Shown: positions 1-9,492 of the stretch, piece after piece | How the letters are laid out: each line of letters begins with the position of its first letter | Position numbering within the stretch: the first letter of the stretch is position 1 | Assembly (NCBI GenBank): GCA_021825295.1 | Contig: JAKAHV010000014.1 | Span: 1 to 64,000, forward strand | From: Nitrospirota bacterium | Lineage (GTDB): Bacteria; Nitrospirota; Thermodesulfovibrionia; Thermodesulfovibrionales; JdFR-88 | DNA: 64,000 nucleotides | Direction of reading: 5' to 3' | Notes under the pieces: generated by a model | The model's input: the letters and a program-made list of their open reading frames with translations, nothing else | Databases searched by the model: none | Told to the model about the DNA's origin: nothing | Program-made: the position numbers and the translations under genes

Positions 1-41
1 CAAGACCGGAACCCGGCAAGACGCGCTCCCGATAATCTCAT
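1..41 (-). CDS. 5' end of an unidentified leftward gene (partial)
   Basis: Only 13 codons are inside the window. They read MRLSGARLAGFRS and start from an ATG preceded by a strong ribosome-binding site (GGAGG, 7-nt spacing). A sigma70-like promoter lies just upstream. The pattern M-x-L-x-x-x-x-L-x-G-F-x-S resembles the N-terminus of SMC/RecF-type ATPases, but the next codon begins TG and so cannot encode the Phe usual in SMC. The product is therefore left open. The start itself is well supported by the binding site and promoter. Confidence 0.5.
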   Translation of the reverse strand, partial: MRLSGARLAGFRS

Positions 42-113
42 CAAGCCCCTCCAACGTGTCTTGAGAAATTGCCTTGAAATAGCTTCTGAAGAAGAACGCC
101 TACAAATTGGTGG

Positions 114-142
114 ATTAAACCATAAAATTTTTTGCGTGTCAA
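114..142 (-). promoter_or_regulatory. sigma70-type promoter reading leftwards
   Basis: TTGACA, 17 nt, TTTAAT on the minus strand. The predicted transcript starts near base 107 and leads into the partial gene at the left edge, giving a leader of about 65 nt. Confidence 0.55.
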
Positions 143-183
143 GTGGTATCGGTGAATGTGTCAAGGCAAATGTCCGGCATTTT

Positions 184-259
184 GGGCCTGCGTCAGATTG
201 TTGGGCAAGGCGTGGCATCTGGAACGGGCAGATACCGCCCCACAAAGCTGGACGCAGGC
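184..259. repeat. family-A inverted-repeat element, short copy
   Basis: A 76-bp near-palindrome. Its left arm begins GGGCCTGCGTCAGATT and its right arm ends GGACGCAGGC; the arms pair over most of their length. The ends match the 209-bp element at 31871-32079, so this looks like a deleted copy with little more than the two ends left. It lies 5 bp past the end of cheB and could act as a transcript-end hairpin. No target duplication is visible. Confidence 0.6.
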
Positions 260-264
260 AACCT

Positions 265-1828
<1,564 letters not shown>

Positions 1829-1829
1829 G

Positions 1830-2696
1830 TCAGACCGTTCTTCTATAGACGGAAGGGCCGGCCTTGACAAGCGGCAGGCCAAAGCCATGGATCGCCTCCG
1901 AATGCCCCATGAAAAGATATCCGTCCGGGGCGAGTTTGCCGCAGATACGCCACAGGATTTTTTTCTGGACGTCCCTGCCAAAATAGATGACCACGTTCCT
2001 GCAGAAGATGATGTCCGCCGGCTCGATGCCTCCAAAGTCACCGTCAATCAGGTTAAGAGGGCTGAAGCTTACCATCGCCCTCAGTCCCGGCGCCATGCGG
2101 ACGAGCCTTTTTGACCTCTCCTTGCTTCTTAAAAGGTATTTTTTTCTCAGGTGCACAGGTATCGGCAGTATCTGATCCTCCCTGTAGATCGCGCGTATGG
2201 CGGCCTGGAGGACCCCGCTTGAGATATCGGTTGCCAGAACGGTGAAGTTCAAATCGCGCCCCGCCTTCTGCCTGTATTCGCTTAAAACCATTGCGATGGT
2301 GTAAGGCTCCTCTCCGGTCGAGCATGCGGCGCTCCATGCGGCTATGCTGCTTCTGCCCGGTGTTTCCGCCAGTTTGGGAAGCACGGCGTCGGCCAGGAAA
2401 TCGAAATGGTCGGCCTCCCTGAAAAAATCGGTCTTGTGCGTGGTGACGGCGTCTATCATGTGCTGAAGCTCGGCTTCGATGCCCTCTCCGCTGAACAGAA
2501 ACTCGCAGTATTCTCCAAAGTCCTTGAGGCCGAGCTTTCTCAGCCGGTTTTGCAGGCGGGACTCAAAAAGGGATTTTTTCCCGTCCGTTATTTTCAGTCC
2601 GGTGCGGGCATTGACGAACTCGCTCAGCCTGTTGAAATCCCCGGCTGAAAGCGAGGGCAGAATCAGGCCCTCGCTTCCCGGTGTTCCTCCTTTCAT
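1830..2696 (-). CDS. cheR: Chemotaxis protein methyltransferase CheR
   Basis: CheR methylates receptor glutamates from S-adenosylmethionine. An N-terminal helical domain (about 15-90) precedes the SAM-binding domain. The SAM motif reads SAACSTGEEPYTIAM, where the second residue before Cys is Ala rather than the common Gly. Other family blocks are LATDISSGVL and IIFCRNVVIYF. Length is 288 aa. The ATG is preceded by GGCGGG, a modest binding site; a stronger AAAGGAGG lies just inside the gene but has no usable start after it. The receptor in this operon ends in a pentapeptide of the type that tethers CheR. Confidence 0.95.
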   Translation of the reverse strand: MKGGTPGSEGLILPSLSAGDFNRLSEFVNARTGLKITDGKKSLFESRLQNRLRKLGLKDFGEYCEFLFSGEGIEAELQHMIDAVTTHKTDFFREADHFDFLADAVLPKLAETPGRSSIAAWSAACSTGEEPYTIAMVLSEYRQKAGRDLNFTVLATDISSGVLQAAIRAIYREDQILPIPVHLRKKYLLRSKERSKRLVRMAPGLRAMVSFSPLNLIDGDFGGIEPADIIFCRNVVIYFGRDVQKKILWRICGKLAPDGYLFMGHSEAIHGFGLPLVKAGPSVYRRTV

Positions 2697-2716
2697 GAAT
2701 TCCCGCCCCCGGGCTG

Positions 2717-3226
2717 TCAGGCGGCCTGTCCGGCCCCTGCGGGCAATTTTACCGCGCTGATATCAGAGAGTTCCTCCTCCGAGAAGACCCTGTCTATGTC
2801 CAGGATAATAATAAACTTTTCATCGCGCTTCCCCATCCCCTTTATGAAGTCCACCCTGAGGCCGGCGCCTATCTTTGGGGCGGGCTCGATGCTGCCGGGC
2901 TCAAGCTCTACGACCTCCTGCACCGAATCGGCCAGGGCCCCCATCTGCGCCCTGCCGCCCTCCGCGCTTATCTCCATTATGATGATGCAGGTGTTGATGG
3001 TCTTTTCCGTCTTCGGCATGCCGAATTTCAGCCTCATGTCCACGACCGGCACCACGCTGCCCCTCAGGTTGATAACCCCGCACATGAAATCCGGCGTCCG
3101 CGGCACCCGCGTGACCGGCGTGTAATCGAGGACTTCGCGCACCTGCGCTATATCGATGGCGAAGACCTCTTCGCCGAGCCTGAAAGTCAGATACTGCGAT
3201 GCTTGCGAAATGCCTGAAACGCTCAT
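2717..3226 (-). CDS. cheW: Chemotaxis coupling protein CheW
   Basis: CheW is the adaptor that joins CheA to receptors at the membrane. Almost the whole 169-aa protein is one CheW domain. Typical blocks are FRLGEEVFAIDIAQVREVL near the N-terminus, then GVINLRGSVVPVVDMRLKFG and FIKGMGKRDEKFIIILDIDRV. The ATG has a near-ideal binding site, AAGGAGG with 5-nt spacing. It sits between the receptor gene and cheR, all on the same strand, with 20-nt gaps. Confidence 0.95.
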   Translation of the reverse strand: MSVSGISQASQYLTFRLGEEVFAIDIAQVREVLDYTPVTRVPRTPDFMCGVINLRGSVVPVVDMRLKFGMPKTEKTINTCIIIMEISAEGGRAQMGALADSVQEVVELEPGSIEPAPKIGAGLRVDFIKGMGKRDEKFIIILDIDRVFSEEELSDISAVKLPAGAGQAA

Positions 3227-3247
3227 TTGTGCCTCCTTCTGTTTCCG

Positions 3248-4963
3248 TCAATATCTCTCGAAATCGCCATCGTCGGCATCCGCGTGACCATTGCCGCTGC
3301 CAAGGTCCAGGGCCACGCCGGCAGGCCTCGAGGCACCCTTTGACTGCTGGCCGTTGCCCGCGTGGTCCGCCATCTCCGGGACGCCCTTGCCGGCCTTCGC
3401 GATATGCGCCACTTTCGCCATTTTGTGAGCGCTTGTTTTCCTTGCCGCTTCTGCGTGGTCCGAACCCGTCTGGAAGAAGGCCATCGTGGTCTGCAGGTGC
3501 TCCGCCTGGGAGGAAAGCTCCTCGGCCGTGGATGCCATCTCCTCGGAGGCCCCCGCGTTCTGCTGTATCACCTGGTCCAGCTGCTGGATGGCCTGGTTTA
3601 TCTGCTGCGCCCCGGTGTTCTGCTCCTTGCTGGCCGCGCTTATCTCAAGCACAAGCTCCGCCGTCTTCTGGATGTCCGGCACCAGTTTCGCAAGCATATG
3701 GCCGGCCTTCTCGGCCACCTGGACGCTGCCCCTCGAAAGCCCGCTTATCTCCGCGGCCGCCGTCTGGCTCCTCTCGGCAAGCTTGCGCACCTCCGAGGCC
3801 ACCACGGCAAACCCCTTGCCGTGCTCCCCCGCCCTCGCCGCCTCTATCGCGGCGTTCAGGGCCAGCAGGTTCGTCTGCCTGGCTATCTCCTCTATTATCG
3901 ATATCTTCTCGGAGATGTCCTTCATCGCCTTCACGGTCTCCGCCACGGCCGAGCCGCTTTCCCTGGCGTCCTCGGCGGCCTTCGTGGCGATGCTGCCGGT
4001 CTGCTGGGCGTTTTCAGCGTTCTGCATGATGGTGGAGGCCATCTCGTCCATCGATGAAGACGCCTCCTCGGCCGCCGCCGCCTGCTCCGTGGCCCCCTGC
4101 GAGAGCTGCTGCGAGCCGCTGCTTAACTGCTGGCTGCCGGCCGCGACGTTCTCCGCCGCGGATTTCACCTCGGAGACCGTCAGCCTGAGCTTTTCAAGCA
4201 TCGCGCCCATCGCCAGCAGCAACTGGCCCGCTTCGTCCTTCCTGCCCACCTCGATTTTCATCGTCAGGTCGCCTTCGGCAAGCCTGTTTGCGGCATCGAC
4301 CCCTTCGGTTATCGGATTTACTATGCTTTTTGTGATAAACAGGGATGTGGCAACGCCCAGAATGATGGCGAAAATGCCGGCCGCCAGCATTAAGGCCCGC
4401 GTTCTGGCGTATATCGCCCTGGCCTCCTGGTGGTTCACGTGCATGCGCGTCTCTTCCGAGCTTACCAGTTTTTTAAGGTTGCCTACTATCTGCCCGGAAA
4501 GCGGGATGGCCTTTTCCTTATAAAGCGCCATCGCTTCGTCACGCTTGCCGCCGAGGCTTAAATCCATGATCTGGTTGTCGACATCCTTTTCGCCGGCCAT
4601 CTGGCCGCCAAGCGAATCCAATATTGCCCTGTCGCTCTCCGTGGTCTCCAGCCTGGAGATATGATCAATTGATGCGCTGTATTTCCCGCGGTCACTGCTT
4701 ATCTTCTCTTTTTCATGGAGCAGGCCGTCCTTGTCTTTGAGAATTATGGCGTTTGCCGCATGAGAGAAAATCCTGTAGACGCTCTCCGTGGCCGCGCTGG
4801 CGTACTTGATTTTCTGATAGCTGACGCCTTCCATGTGCTCAAGCTTTGAGTCTATGCTGCTGAAGCCGTCTATCCCCAGGGCCACTATCCCCGCCATGAG
4901 CAAAAGGACCAGCCCGAACCCCAACCCAAGCCGCTTTCCGATTTTCACATCCCCTAAAAACAT
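3248..4963 (-). CDS. Methyl-accepting chemotaxis protein, transmembrane
   Basis: A 571-aa receptor. A membrane segment near residues 11-30 is followed by a four-helix-bundle-like sensor region (about 35-190), a second membrane segment (about 193-213), a HAMP domain and a long signalling coiled coil. The signalling tip is recognisable by [20 protein letters not shown] and [15 protein letters not shown]. The last residues are DFERY, resembling the xWxxF/Y pentapeptide that docks CheR and CheB, after a flexible tail of about 70 residues. An ATG start is preferred over a TTG three codons upstream, whose spacing to GGAGG is only 3 nt. Confidence 0.93.
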   Translation of the reverse strand: MFLGDVKIGKRLGLGFGLVLLLMAGIVALGIDGFSSIDSKLEHMEGVSYQKIKYASAATESVYRIFSHAANAIILKDKDGLLHEKEKISSDRGKYSASIDHISRLETTESDRAILDSLGGQMAGEKDVDNQIMDLSLGGKRDEAMALYKEKAIPLSGQIVGNLKKLVSSEETRMHVNHQEARAIYARTRALMLAAGIFAIILGVATSLFITKSIVNPITEGVDAANRLAEGDLTMKIEVGRKDEAGQLLLAMGAMLEKLRLTVSEVKSAAENVAAGSQQLSSGSQQLSQGATEQAAAAEEASSSMDEMASTIMQNAENAQQTGSIATKAAEDARESGSAVAETVKAMKDISEKISIIEEIARQTNLLALNAAIEAARAGEHGKGFAVVASEVRKLAERSQTAAAEISGLSRGSVQVAEKAGHMLAKLVPDIQKTAELVLEISAASKEQNTGAQQINQAIQQLDQVIQQNAGASEEMASTAEELSSQAEHLQTTMAFFQTGSDHAEAARKTSAHKMAKVAHIAKAGKGVPEMADHAGNGQQSKGASRPAGVALDLGSGNGHADADDGDFERY

Positions 4964-4982
4964 AATTTTCAAATCCCTCCTC

Positions 4983-7118
4983 TCAACCCTTTTTATTCCG
5001 CCTTGCCGGCGGCCGTCTCCATCTCTTCGCGTTCAACCCACTTACTATCTGTCCGGCTGCGACTATCAGGGCGACCGAGCCGTCCCCGAGGATTGTCGCC
5101 CCCGATATCCAGTCTATGTCCCTGAAGGTGCCGCCCAGCGTCTTTATCACCGTCTGGTTTTCCCCTATCACGTGGTCCACCAGCAGGCCGACCTTTCTGC
5201 CGTCAGTTTCGATTATGACTATCTGCTCCGTTTCCGGCGGAGCGCCGGAGATTGCAAAGAGGTCCCTGAGGCTTATGTAGGGGACTATCTCTCCGCGTAC
5301 GTTGGCGATGCGCCTTCCGTTGCGGCCGGCTTTTTTCGCCGAGGCCATCTCCACGCACTCCCCCACGATCGAAAGGGGAATGACGAAATGGCCGTCGCCT
5401 ATCTTCACAAGGAGGCCGTCGATTATGGCAAGCGTAAGGGGCAGCCTCAGCGTTATGTCCGTCCCCTGTCCCTTCCAGCTCTCGACTTCGATTGTGCCGC
5501 GCAGGGACTCTATGTTTTTTTTCACGACGTCCATCCCCACGCCGCGCCCCGACACCTTCGTGACCTCCTTTGCGGTGGAAAGACCCGAGGCAAAGATCAG
5601 TTGGCAGACCTCCCTGTCCGTCATCTCCGCCCCCTGTGGGATGAGCCCCTTTTCGATGGCCTTCGCCTTAATCGCGGCGGCATCCAGCCCTTTGCCGTCG
5701 TCCACGATCCTTATGAGCACGTTTGCCCCCGAATGGGCCGCAGATAGATGGATAACCCCCTTGCGCGGCTTCCCACAGGCCTCGCGGACCTCCGGAGGTT
5801 CGATGCCGTGGTCCATGCTGTTTCGCACAAGGTGCACAAGCGGGTCGCCAAGCTTCTCTATGAGGGACTTGTCCAGCTCGGTTTCGCCCCCTTCAATTTC
5901 AAGCTCCACCTCTTTGCCCAGATCGTTCGAAAGGTCGCGCACGATCCTCCTGAGCTTGCCGAAGACCGTCTCTATGGGGACAAGCCTGACGTTCATGATG
6001 GTGTCCCTCAGTTCCTCGGTCAGATGCTCCACCCCCTCCGCGATGGCGGAAAGCTCCGGGCTGTTATTCACGAGCGAAAACTGGCTGAGCCTGGCCTGCA
6101 TCGTGACAAGCTCCCCTATAAGGTCCGCAAGCTTGTCGAGCCTGCTTGAGGGCACACGGATGCTCGATGCGGCCTCGGCTTCCTTGAGGGTCCTGCGCTT
6201 TTCCCTCATGTATTGCTGCTCGGCGAGGGCCGAGGCGACCTTGCCGGGACCGACAAGCCCCGCCTCGACAAGGGTCTCGCCAAGACGCTTTGTGTTCCTG
6301 AGTATATTTTCGAGGTCGTCCCGAGACAGGTCGCCGCGCTCGATCAGTATCTCCCCCAGCTTTTTGTAATTGGCCTCGCCCCCGAGGGAACCTTTTTCGT
6401 CCAGTATGTCGATGCTGAGCCCGGAGTCTCCTTCCACGAAGATGAACACGTCCCTGATCGCGTTCATGCCCTTCCCCGTGGTAAGGATTATGTCCCAGTA
6501 CAGGTAGCAGGCCTCCGGGTCAATGGAGTCAATGTCAGGCACGGCCTCGGTCTGGACTATTGCCTTGCATTCCCCAAGCTGCCCCAGCTCGTCGATGAGA
6601 AGCAGCGGGTCCGTTCCCGTGGAAAGGATGCTCAGGGACGGGCGAAACCGTATCCTGTAGGTCACCTGGGGGGCATCCCGGTCCTTTTCCGGGTCCTTTT
6701 GCTCTTTCATTTTCGCCGCGGGCCCCGAAGGGGAAGGCGCCCCTGCCGGCACCAACTCCCGCAGCCTTTGCACCAGCGATGCGACAGCCTCCTGCCAGCC
6801 GGTCTCCGAATCAAGCATCCTGCGCAGAAGGTCCCCGGACTCAAGCGTGATGCCTATCAATTCTTTCGTGACGGGGATTTCCCCGTTTCTCACCAGGTCA
6901 AAGACCGTCTCCAACTCATGCGCGAACGCCACAACCTCGTCGAAGCCGAACATGGAGCCGGAACCCTTGATGGTGTGCAGGGCCCTGAAGGCCCGCCCTA
7001 TCTGTTCGGAATCGCCGGGGGTATTTTCAAGCTCAAGCAGTGATTGCTCCAGTTCCGTCAGAAGTTCGTGCGCCTCTTCCCTGAAGACTTCCTTGTGCCT
7101 GTCTGAGGAGCTGCTCAT
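4983..7118 (-). CDS. cheA: Chemotaxis histidine kinase CheA with an extra GspE-N-like segment
   Basis: CheA autophosphorylates and passes phosphate to CheY and CheB. Order: P1 HPt domain with phospho-His48 in [11 protein letters not shown]; a P2-like response-regulator-binding region (about 150-240); an extra segment (about 250-305) with the repeated pattern LGEILIERG...LGETLVEAG, like the N-terminal domain of type II secretion ATPases; P3 dimerisation helices; P4 ATPase ([28 protein letters not shown]); and a C-terminal CheW-like domain. The start overlaps the STAS gene stop as ATGA. Length 711 aa. Confidence 0.95.
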   Translation of the reverse strand: MSSSSDRHKEVFREEAHELLTELEQSLLELENTPGDSEQIGRAFRALHTIKGSGSMFGFDEVVAFAHELETVFDLVRNGEIPVTKELIGITLESGDLLRRMLDSETGWQEAVASLVQRLRELVPAGAPSPSGPAAKMKEQKDPEKDRDAPQVTYRIRFRPSLSILSTGTDPLLLIDELGQLGECKAIVQTEAVPDIDSIDPEACYLYWDIILTTGKGMNAIRDVFIFVEGDSGLSIDILDEKGSLGGEANYKKLGEILIERGDLSRDDLENILRNTKRLGETLVEAGLVGPGKVASALAEQQYMREKRRTLKEAEAASSIRVPSSRLDKLADLIGELVTMQARLSQFSLVNNSPELSAIAEGVEHLTEELRDTIMNVRLVPIETVFGKLRRIVRDLSNDLGKEVELEIEGGETELDKSLIEKLGDPLVHLVRNSMDHGIEPPEVREACGKPRKGVIHLSAAHSGANVLIRIVDDGKGLDAAAIKAKAIEKGLIPQGAEMTDREVCQLIFASGLSTAKEVTKVSGRGVGMDVVKKNIESLRGTIEVESWKGQGTDITLRLPLTLAIIDGLLVKIGDGHFVIPLSIVGECVEMASAKKAGRNGRRIANVRGEIVPYISLRDLFAISGAPPETEQIVIIETDGRKVGLLVDHVIGENQTVIKTLGGTFRDIDWISGATILGDGSVALIVAAGQIVSGLNAKRWRRPPARRNKKG

Positions 7119-7471
7119 ATGCCGGCTTCCCCGCATGTGCCGGGGCCCATCCAGAGGCAATGGCCGCCCGCTGGATGTTTCCTGCAGATATTAGGGAAAA
7201 GGCCCGCCCGCTTTACCTCCTCCGTGAAGGGGCCGGAGCCGGCGGAGATGGATATTTTCCTGCCGGATATGGCGGCGCTCCTGTGGGCGGAGCAGAGGAC
7301 CTGGAGGCAGAAGACGTTTATACTTGAAGCGCCGCTCAGATCGATCTCCACGCTGCCGTCCCTGAGCGCCGCGGCCAGGGCCAACTTCAACTGCCCGGCG
7401 TCCTCCACGGCAAGCTCCCCCTTCAGGACCACCAGCGAAGAATCCCCGGATTTTTCAATCGTCAAATCCAT
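7115..7471 (-). CDS. STAS-domain protein of the chemotaxis operon
   Basis: A 118-aa single-domain protein of the STAS (anti-sigma-antagonist) fold. The N-terminal strand-turn (VVLKGELAVEDAGQLKLAL) and the DLSGASSINVFCLQVL block match the family. The conserved Ser found in phosphorylatable antagonists falls around SSINVF. In related operons a STAS gene lies between cheY and cheA, as here; its exact role in chemotaxis is not known. Binding site GAGGGGG before ATG; the stop overlaps the cheA start. Confidence 0.8.
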   Translation of the reverse strand: MDLTIEKSGDSSLVVLKGELAVEDAGQLKLALAAALRDGSVEIDLSGASSINVFCLQVLCSAHRSAAISGRKISISAGSGPFTEEVKRAGLFPNICRKHPAGGHCLWMGPGTCGEAGI

Positions 7472-7490
7472 CTTAATTCCCCCTCGGCAC

Positions 7491-7856
7491 CTATCTGATG
7501 AATTTTTTCACTACGGAGACAAGCTGATCGGGCGTAAAGGGTTTTACTATCCACCCGCTGGCCCCGGCCTGCCTGCCCTCCGATTTCCTTGCTTCCTGCG
7601 ATTCCGTCGTCAGCATGACAATGGGGGTGAACTTGTACCCGGCCGTCTGGCGCACCTGCCTGATGAAATCGATGCCGTTTAAGTTCGGCATGTTCAGGTC
7701 CGTGATGATCATCTCCACCTTTATGCCGTTTAGCTTCCCGAGGGCGTCCTTTCCATCGACGGCGGCGATGACATCGTACCCGGCGTCCTTCAGCGTAAAG
7801 CTCACCAGTTGCCTCATGGATGCGGAATCGTCGACAATCAGTACCGTCTTGCTCAA
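7491..7856 (-). CDS. cheY: Chemotaxis response regulator CheY
   Basis: A 121-aa stand-alone receiver domain. Acidic pocket VDDS (Asp9, Asp10), phospho-acceptor Asp53 in [11 protein letters not shown], the conserved Thr in PIVMLTTES and Lys in GWIVKPFTP are all present. It is the expected phosphate acceptor from CheA that acts on the flagellar motor or another output. It starts with TTG, with AAAGG two bases before it and GAGAGGG a little further up. Its start overlaps the stop of the upstream receptor gene (TTGA), so the two are coupled. Confidence 0.94.
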   Translation of the reverse strand: MSKTVLIVDDSASMRQLVSFTLKDAGYDVIAAVDGKDALGKLNGIKVEMIITDLNMPNLNGIDFIRQVRQTAGYKFTPIVMLTTESQEARKSEGRQAGASGWIVKPFTPDQLVSVVKKFIR

Positions 7857-9058
7857 TGCCTTTCCCTCTCATCCTTTTCGTTGGTTGCCGTCCCGATGCC
7901 TGCCAGGGTGCTGGCAAGGGTGTCACGCTCGGACTGCATTGTATACAGGGCGTCCAGCGGCCCGGCCGAACCGCCCGCGCCGTCCTCGCACTGAAGTTCG
8001 TTTTCCATGCTGCCGACCCTCCCCAGCAGCCCATCCATGTCTTCCTTGAGCGTCAGAAGCGGGGTTACGACATGCTCTATGCGCTGCCTGGTGATGTCCT
8101 GGAACTGCATGGAAACCATTATCCCGCTTATGTCGTTTGCCAGTGTCCCGGATTCAAGGGAAAGGGCCTCCAGTTTCGCGCCAGCCAGCCTGACGGCCTC
8201 ATCCAGGTCTTTCAGCGCTGCGCCGGCTGCCTCCCCCGCCGCCTCCGATCTCATGCCGCTTTCGTCTATCTTCCCTGCCGCCCTGGAATATGAGGTATTC
8301 GCGTCCGACTGGACCTTCGATATTATCCTCTGGATTTCCACAACCGCCTTGCTCGTCCGCTCCGAGAGCTTTTTTATCTCCTCCGCCACTATGGCAAAAC
8401 CCCTGCCGTGCTCCCCCGCCCTCGCGGCCTCGATTGCCGCGTTCAGGGCTATGAGATTCGTCCGGTCGGAGATGTAATCTATTTCGGAGGCGATGCCCTT
8501 GATGTTCTCCGCGTCCCTTATGAATACTTCCATGTCGGAGAGGACTTCCCTGACCAGCCCGTTTAAGTCCTCCAGGCTGGATGTGACCTCCGAAAGGGAC
8601 CTTTTGCTGGAATCTATGAGAGAGGAATTCCCCCCGTCCCCGGTGAATTGGGTGAAGACCTCCGATGCCCTTTCGGTCTGGCTCCGCGCGCGCCCCACTA
8701 TGCTCATAAAACCCTCACCTATGCTCAGCGCGGCCGATTCCGTCTGGCTTATCGTCTCCTTGAGCTGGTTCACAAAAACCGGTATAAGCCGGGTCCTTTC
8801 CCTGAGGAATCCGGCAATCTGCTCCGCCATCTCCTCCATCATCCGAAGGTTACGGCCCATGGCGTCATTGTGGCCCCTTGCCAGCGCATCGGCCCATCTG
8901 GAATTTATGAGGTAAAGCGAGACCCCGGCCAGGAGGCAGGCAACAGCACCTATGGATATGCGGACCGCCGGGCTGCCGGCAAATTCCGCCGCGGAAAATA
9001 CAGCCAGCACCGCCAGCTGAATAAAGCAAATTCTCAGCATAAGCCTTGAATTATGCAT
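7853..9058 (-). CDS. Methyl-accepting chemotaxis protein with short N-terminal membrane anchor
   Basis: A 401-aa receptor-like protein, first gene of the chemotaxis operon. Two closely spaced hydrophobic stretches (about 6-22 and 29-48) leave almost no periplasmic domain, so it probably senses internal or membrane signals. The signalling tip is present ([20 protein letters not shown], then [18 protein letters not shown]). After the tip comes a block containing [19 protein letters not shown], seen in receptors of related clusters. ATG with GAGGGGAA just before it. A FliA-like promoter lies 55-82 bp upstream. Confidence 0.9.
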   Translation of the reverse strand: MHNSRLMLRICFIQLAVLAVFSAAEFAGSPAVRISIGAVACLLAGVSLYLINSRWADALARGHNDAMGRNLRMMEEMAEQIAGFLRERTRLIPVFVNQLKETISQTESAALSIGEGFMSIVGRARSQTERASEVFTQFTGDGGNSSLIDSSKRSLSEVTSSLEDLNGLVREVLSDMEVFIRDAENIKGIASEIDYISDRTNLIALNAAIEAARAGEHGRGFAIVAEEIKKLSERTSKAVVEIQRIISKVQSDANTSYSRAAGKIDESGMRSEAAGEAAGAALKDLDEAVRLAGAKLEALSLESGTLANDISGIMVSMQFQDITRQRIEHVVTPLLTLKEDMDGLLGRVGSMENELQCEDGAGGSAGPLDALYTMQSERDTLASTLAGIGTATNEKDERERH

Positions 9059-9112
9059 TTCCCCTCTACCCTATTTGATAGGTTTTCAACTTAGACGCGG
9101 CATATATATAGT

Positions 9113-9140
9113 TAATCGATTTTTTAAATCCAAAACTTTA
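9113..9140 (-). promoter_or_regulatory. possible sigma28 (FliA)-type promoter for the chemotaxis operon
   Basis: On the minus strand, TAAAGTTT is an exact match to the enterobacterial FliA -35 element. It is followed after 12 nt by ATCGATTA, which matches 5 of 8 positions of GCCGATAA. The usual spacing is 11. Position and direction fit transcription of the nine-gene chemotaxis operon. Confidence 0.4.
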
Positions 9141-9167
9141 GGAAGCCTGATTTCCAAATATTTAGAG

Positions 9168-9321
9168 GACTGTTTAAAAAGTCTCAAATTCGTCATTCCC
9201 CGGCTTGACCGGGGAATCCACGTTAAATATAACTCATTGAAAAAATTGGATTCCAGCCTGCGCTGGAATGATAGCTTGACGTATTTTGCATCCATAAAAC
9301 ACTTTTTCAGCAACCTGTTAG
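9168..9321. repeat. dispersed repeat with two hairpins (family-B-like)
   Basis: Contains two perfect hairpins: a 9-bp stem ATTCCCCGG/CCGGGGAAT (9195-9217) and an 8-bp stem ATTCCAGC/GCTGGAAT (9250-9269). The ends (CTGTTTAAAAAGT and, reversed, GCTGAAAAAGTG) are loosely inverted. Similar TCATTCC...GGAATCC hairpin pairs occur at 35.2 kb and 47.6 kb. A frame of 75 codons through it is an artefact of the repeat. The rest of the 9059-9492 gap holds only the promoter above and the terminator below. Confidence 0.55.
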
Positions 9322-9438
9322 TTTAGAGGGCTGCCAGAAATACAGACGCGATATCATTTCGCCGCCGTCTGCAGGACAAAACCACTGGTAAATTAAGGCT
9401 AAAAGAGCCAAATTAAGGTGGGGAAACCGCGGGCAATT

Positions 9439-9463
9439 AAAAGGGGGGCCCCATCGGCCCCCC
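9439..9463 (-). terminator. rho-independent terminator of the DUF4382 lipoprotein gene
   Basis: On the minus strand an 8-bp GC stem (GGGGGGCC/GGCCCCCC, 5-nt loop) is followed by TTTT. It lies 30 bp after the stop codon of the upstream gene. Confidence 0.65.
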
Positions 9464-9492
9464 GAAGATTGAAAGCTATGGCCTTTTAATAC

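Noticed and set aside
9086-9313. 75-codon frame on the minus strand
   Set aside because: It runs through the dispersed two-hairpin repeat; its predicted peptide is the translation of the repeat, and it has no ribosome-binding site.
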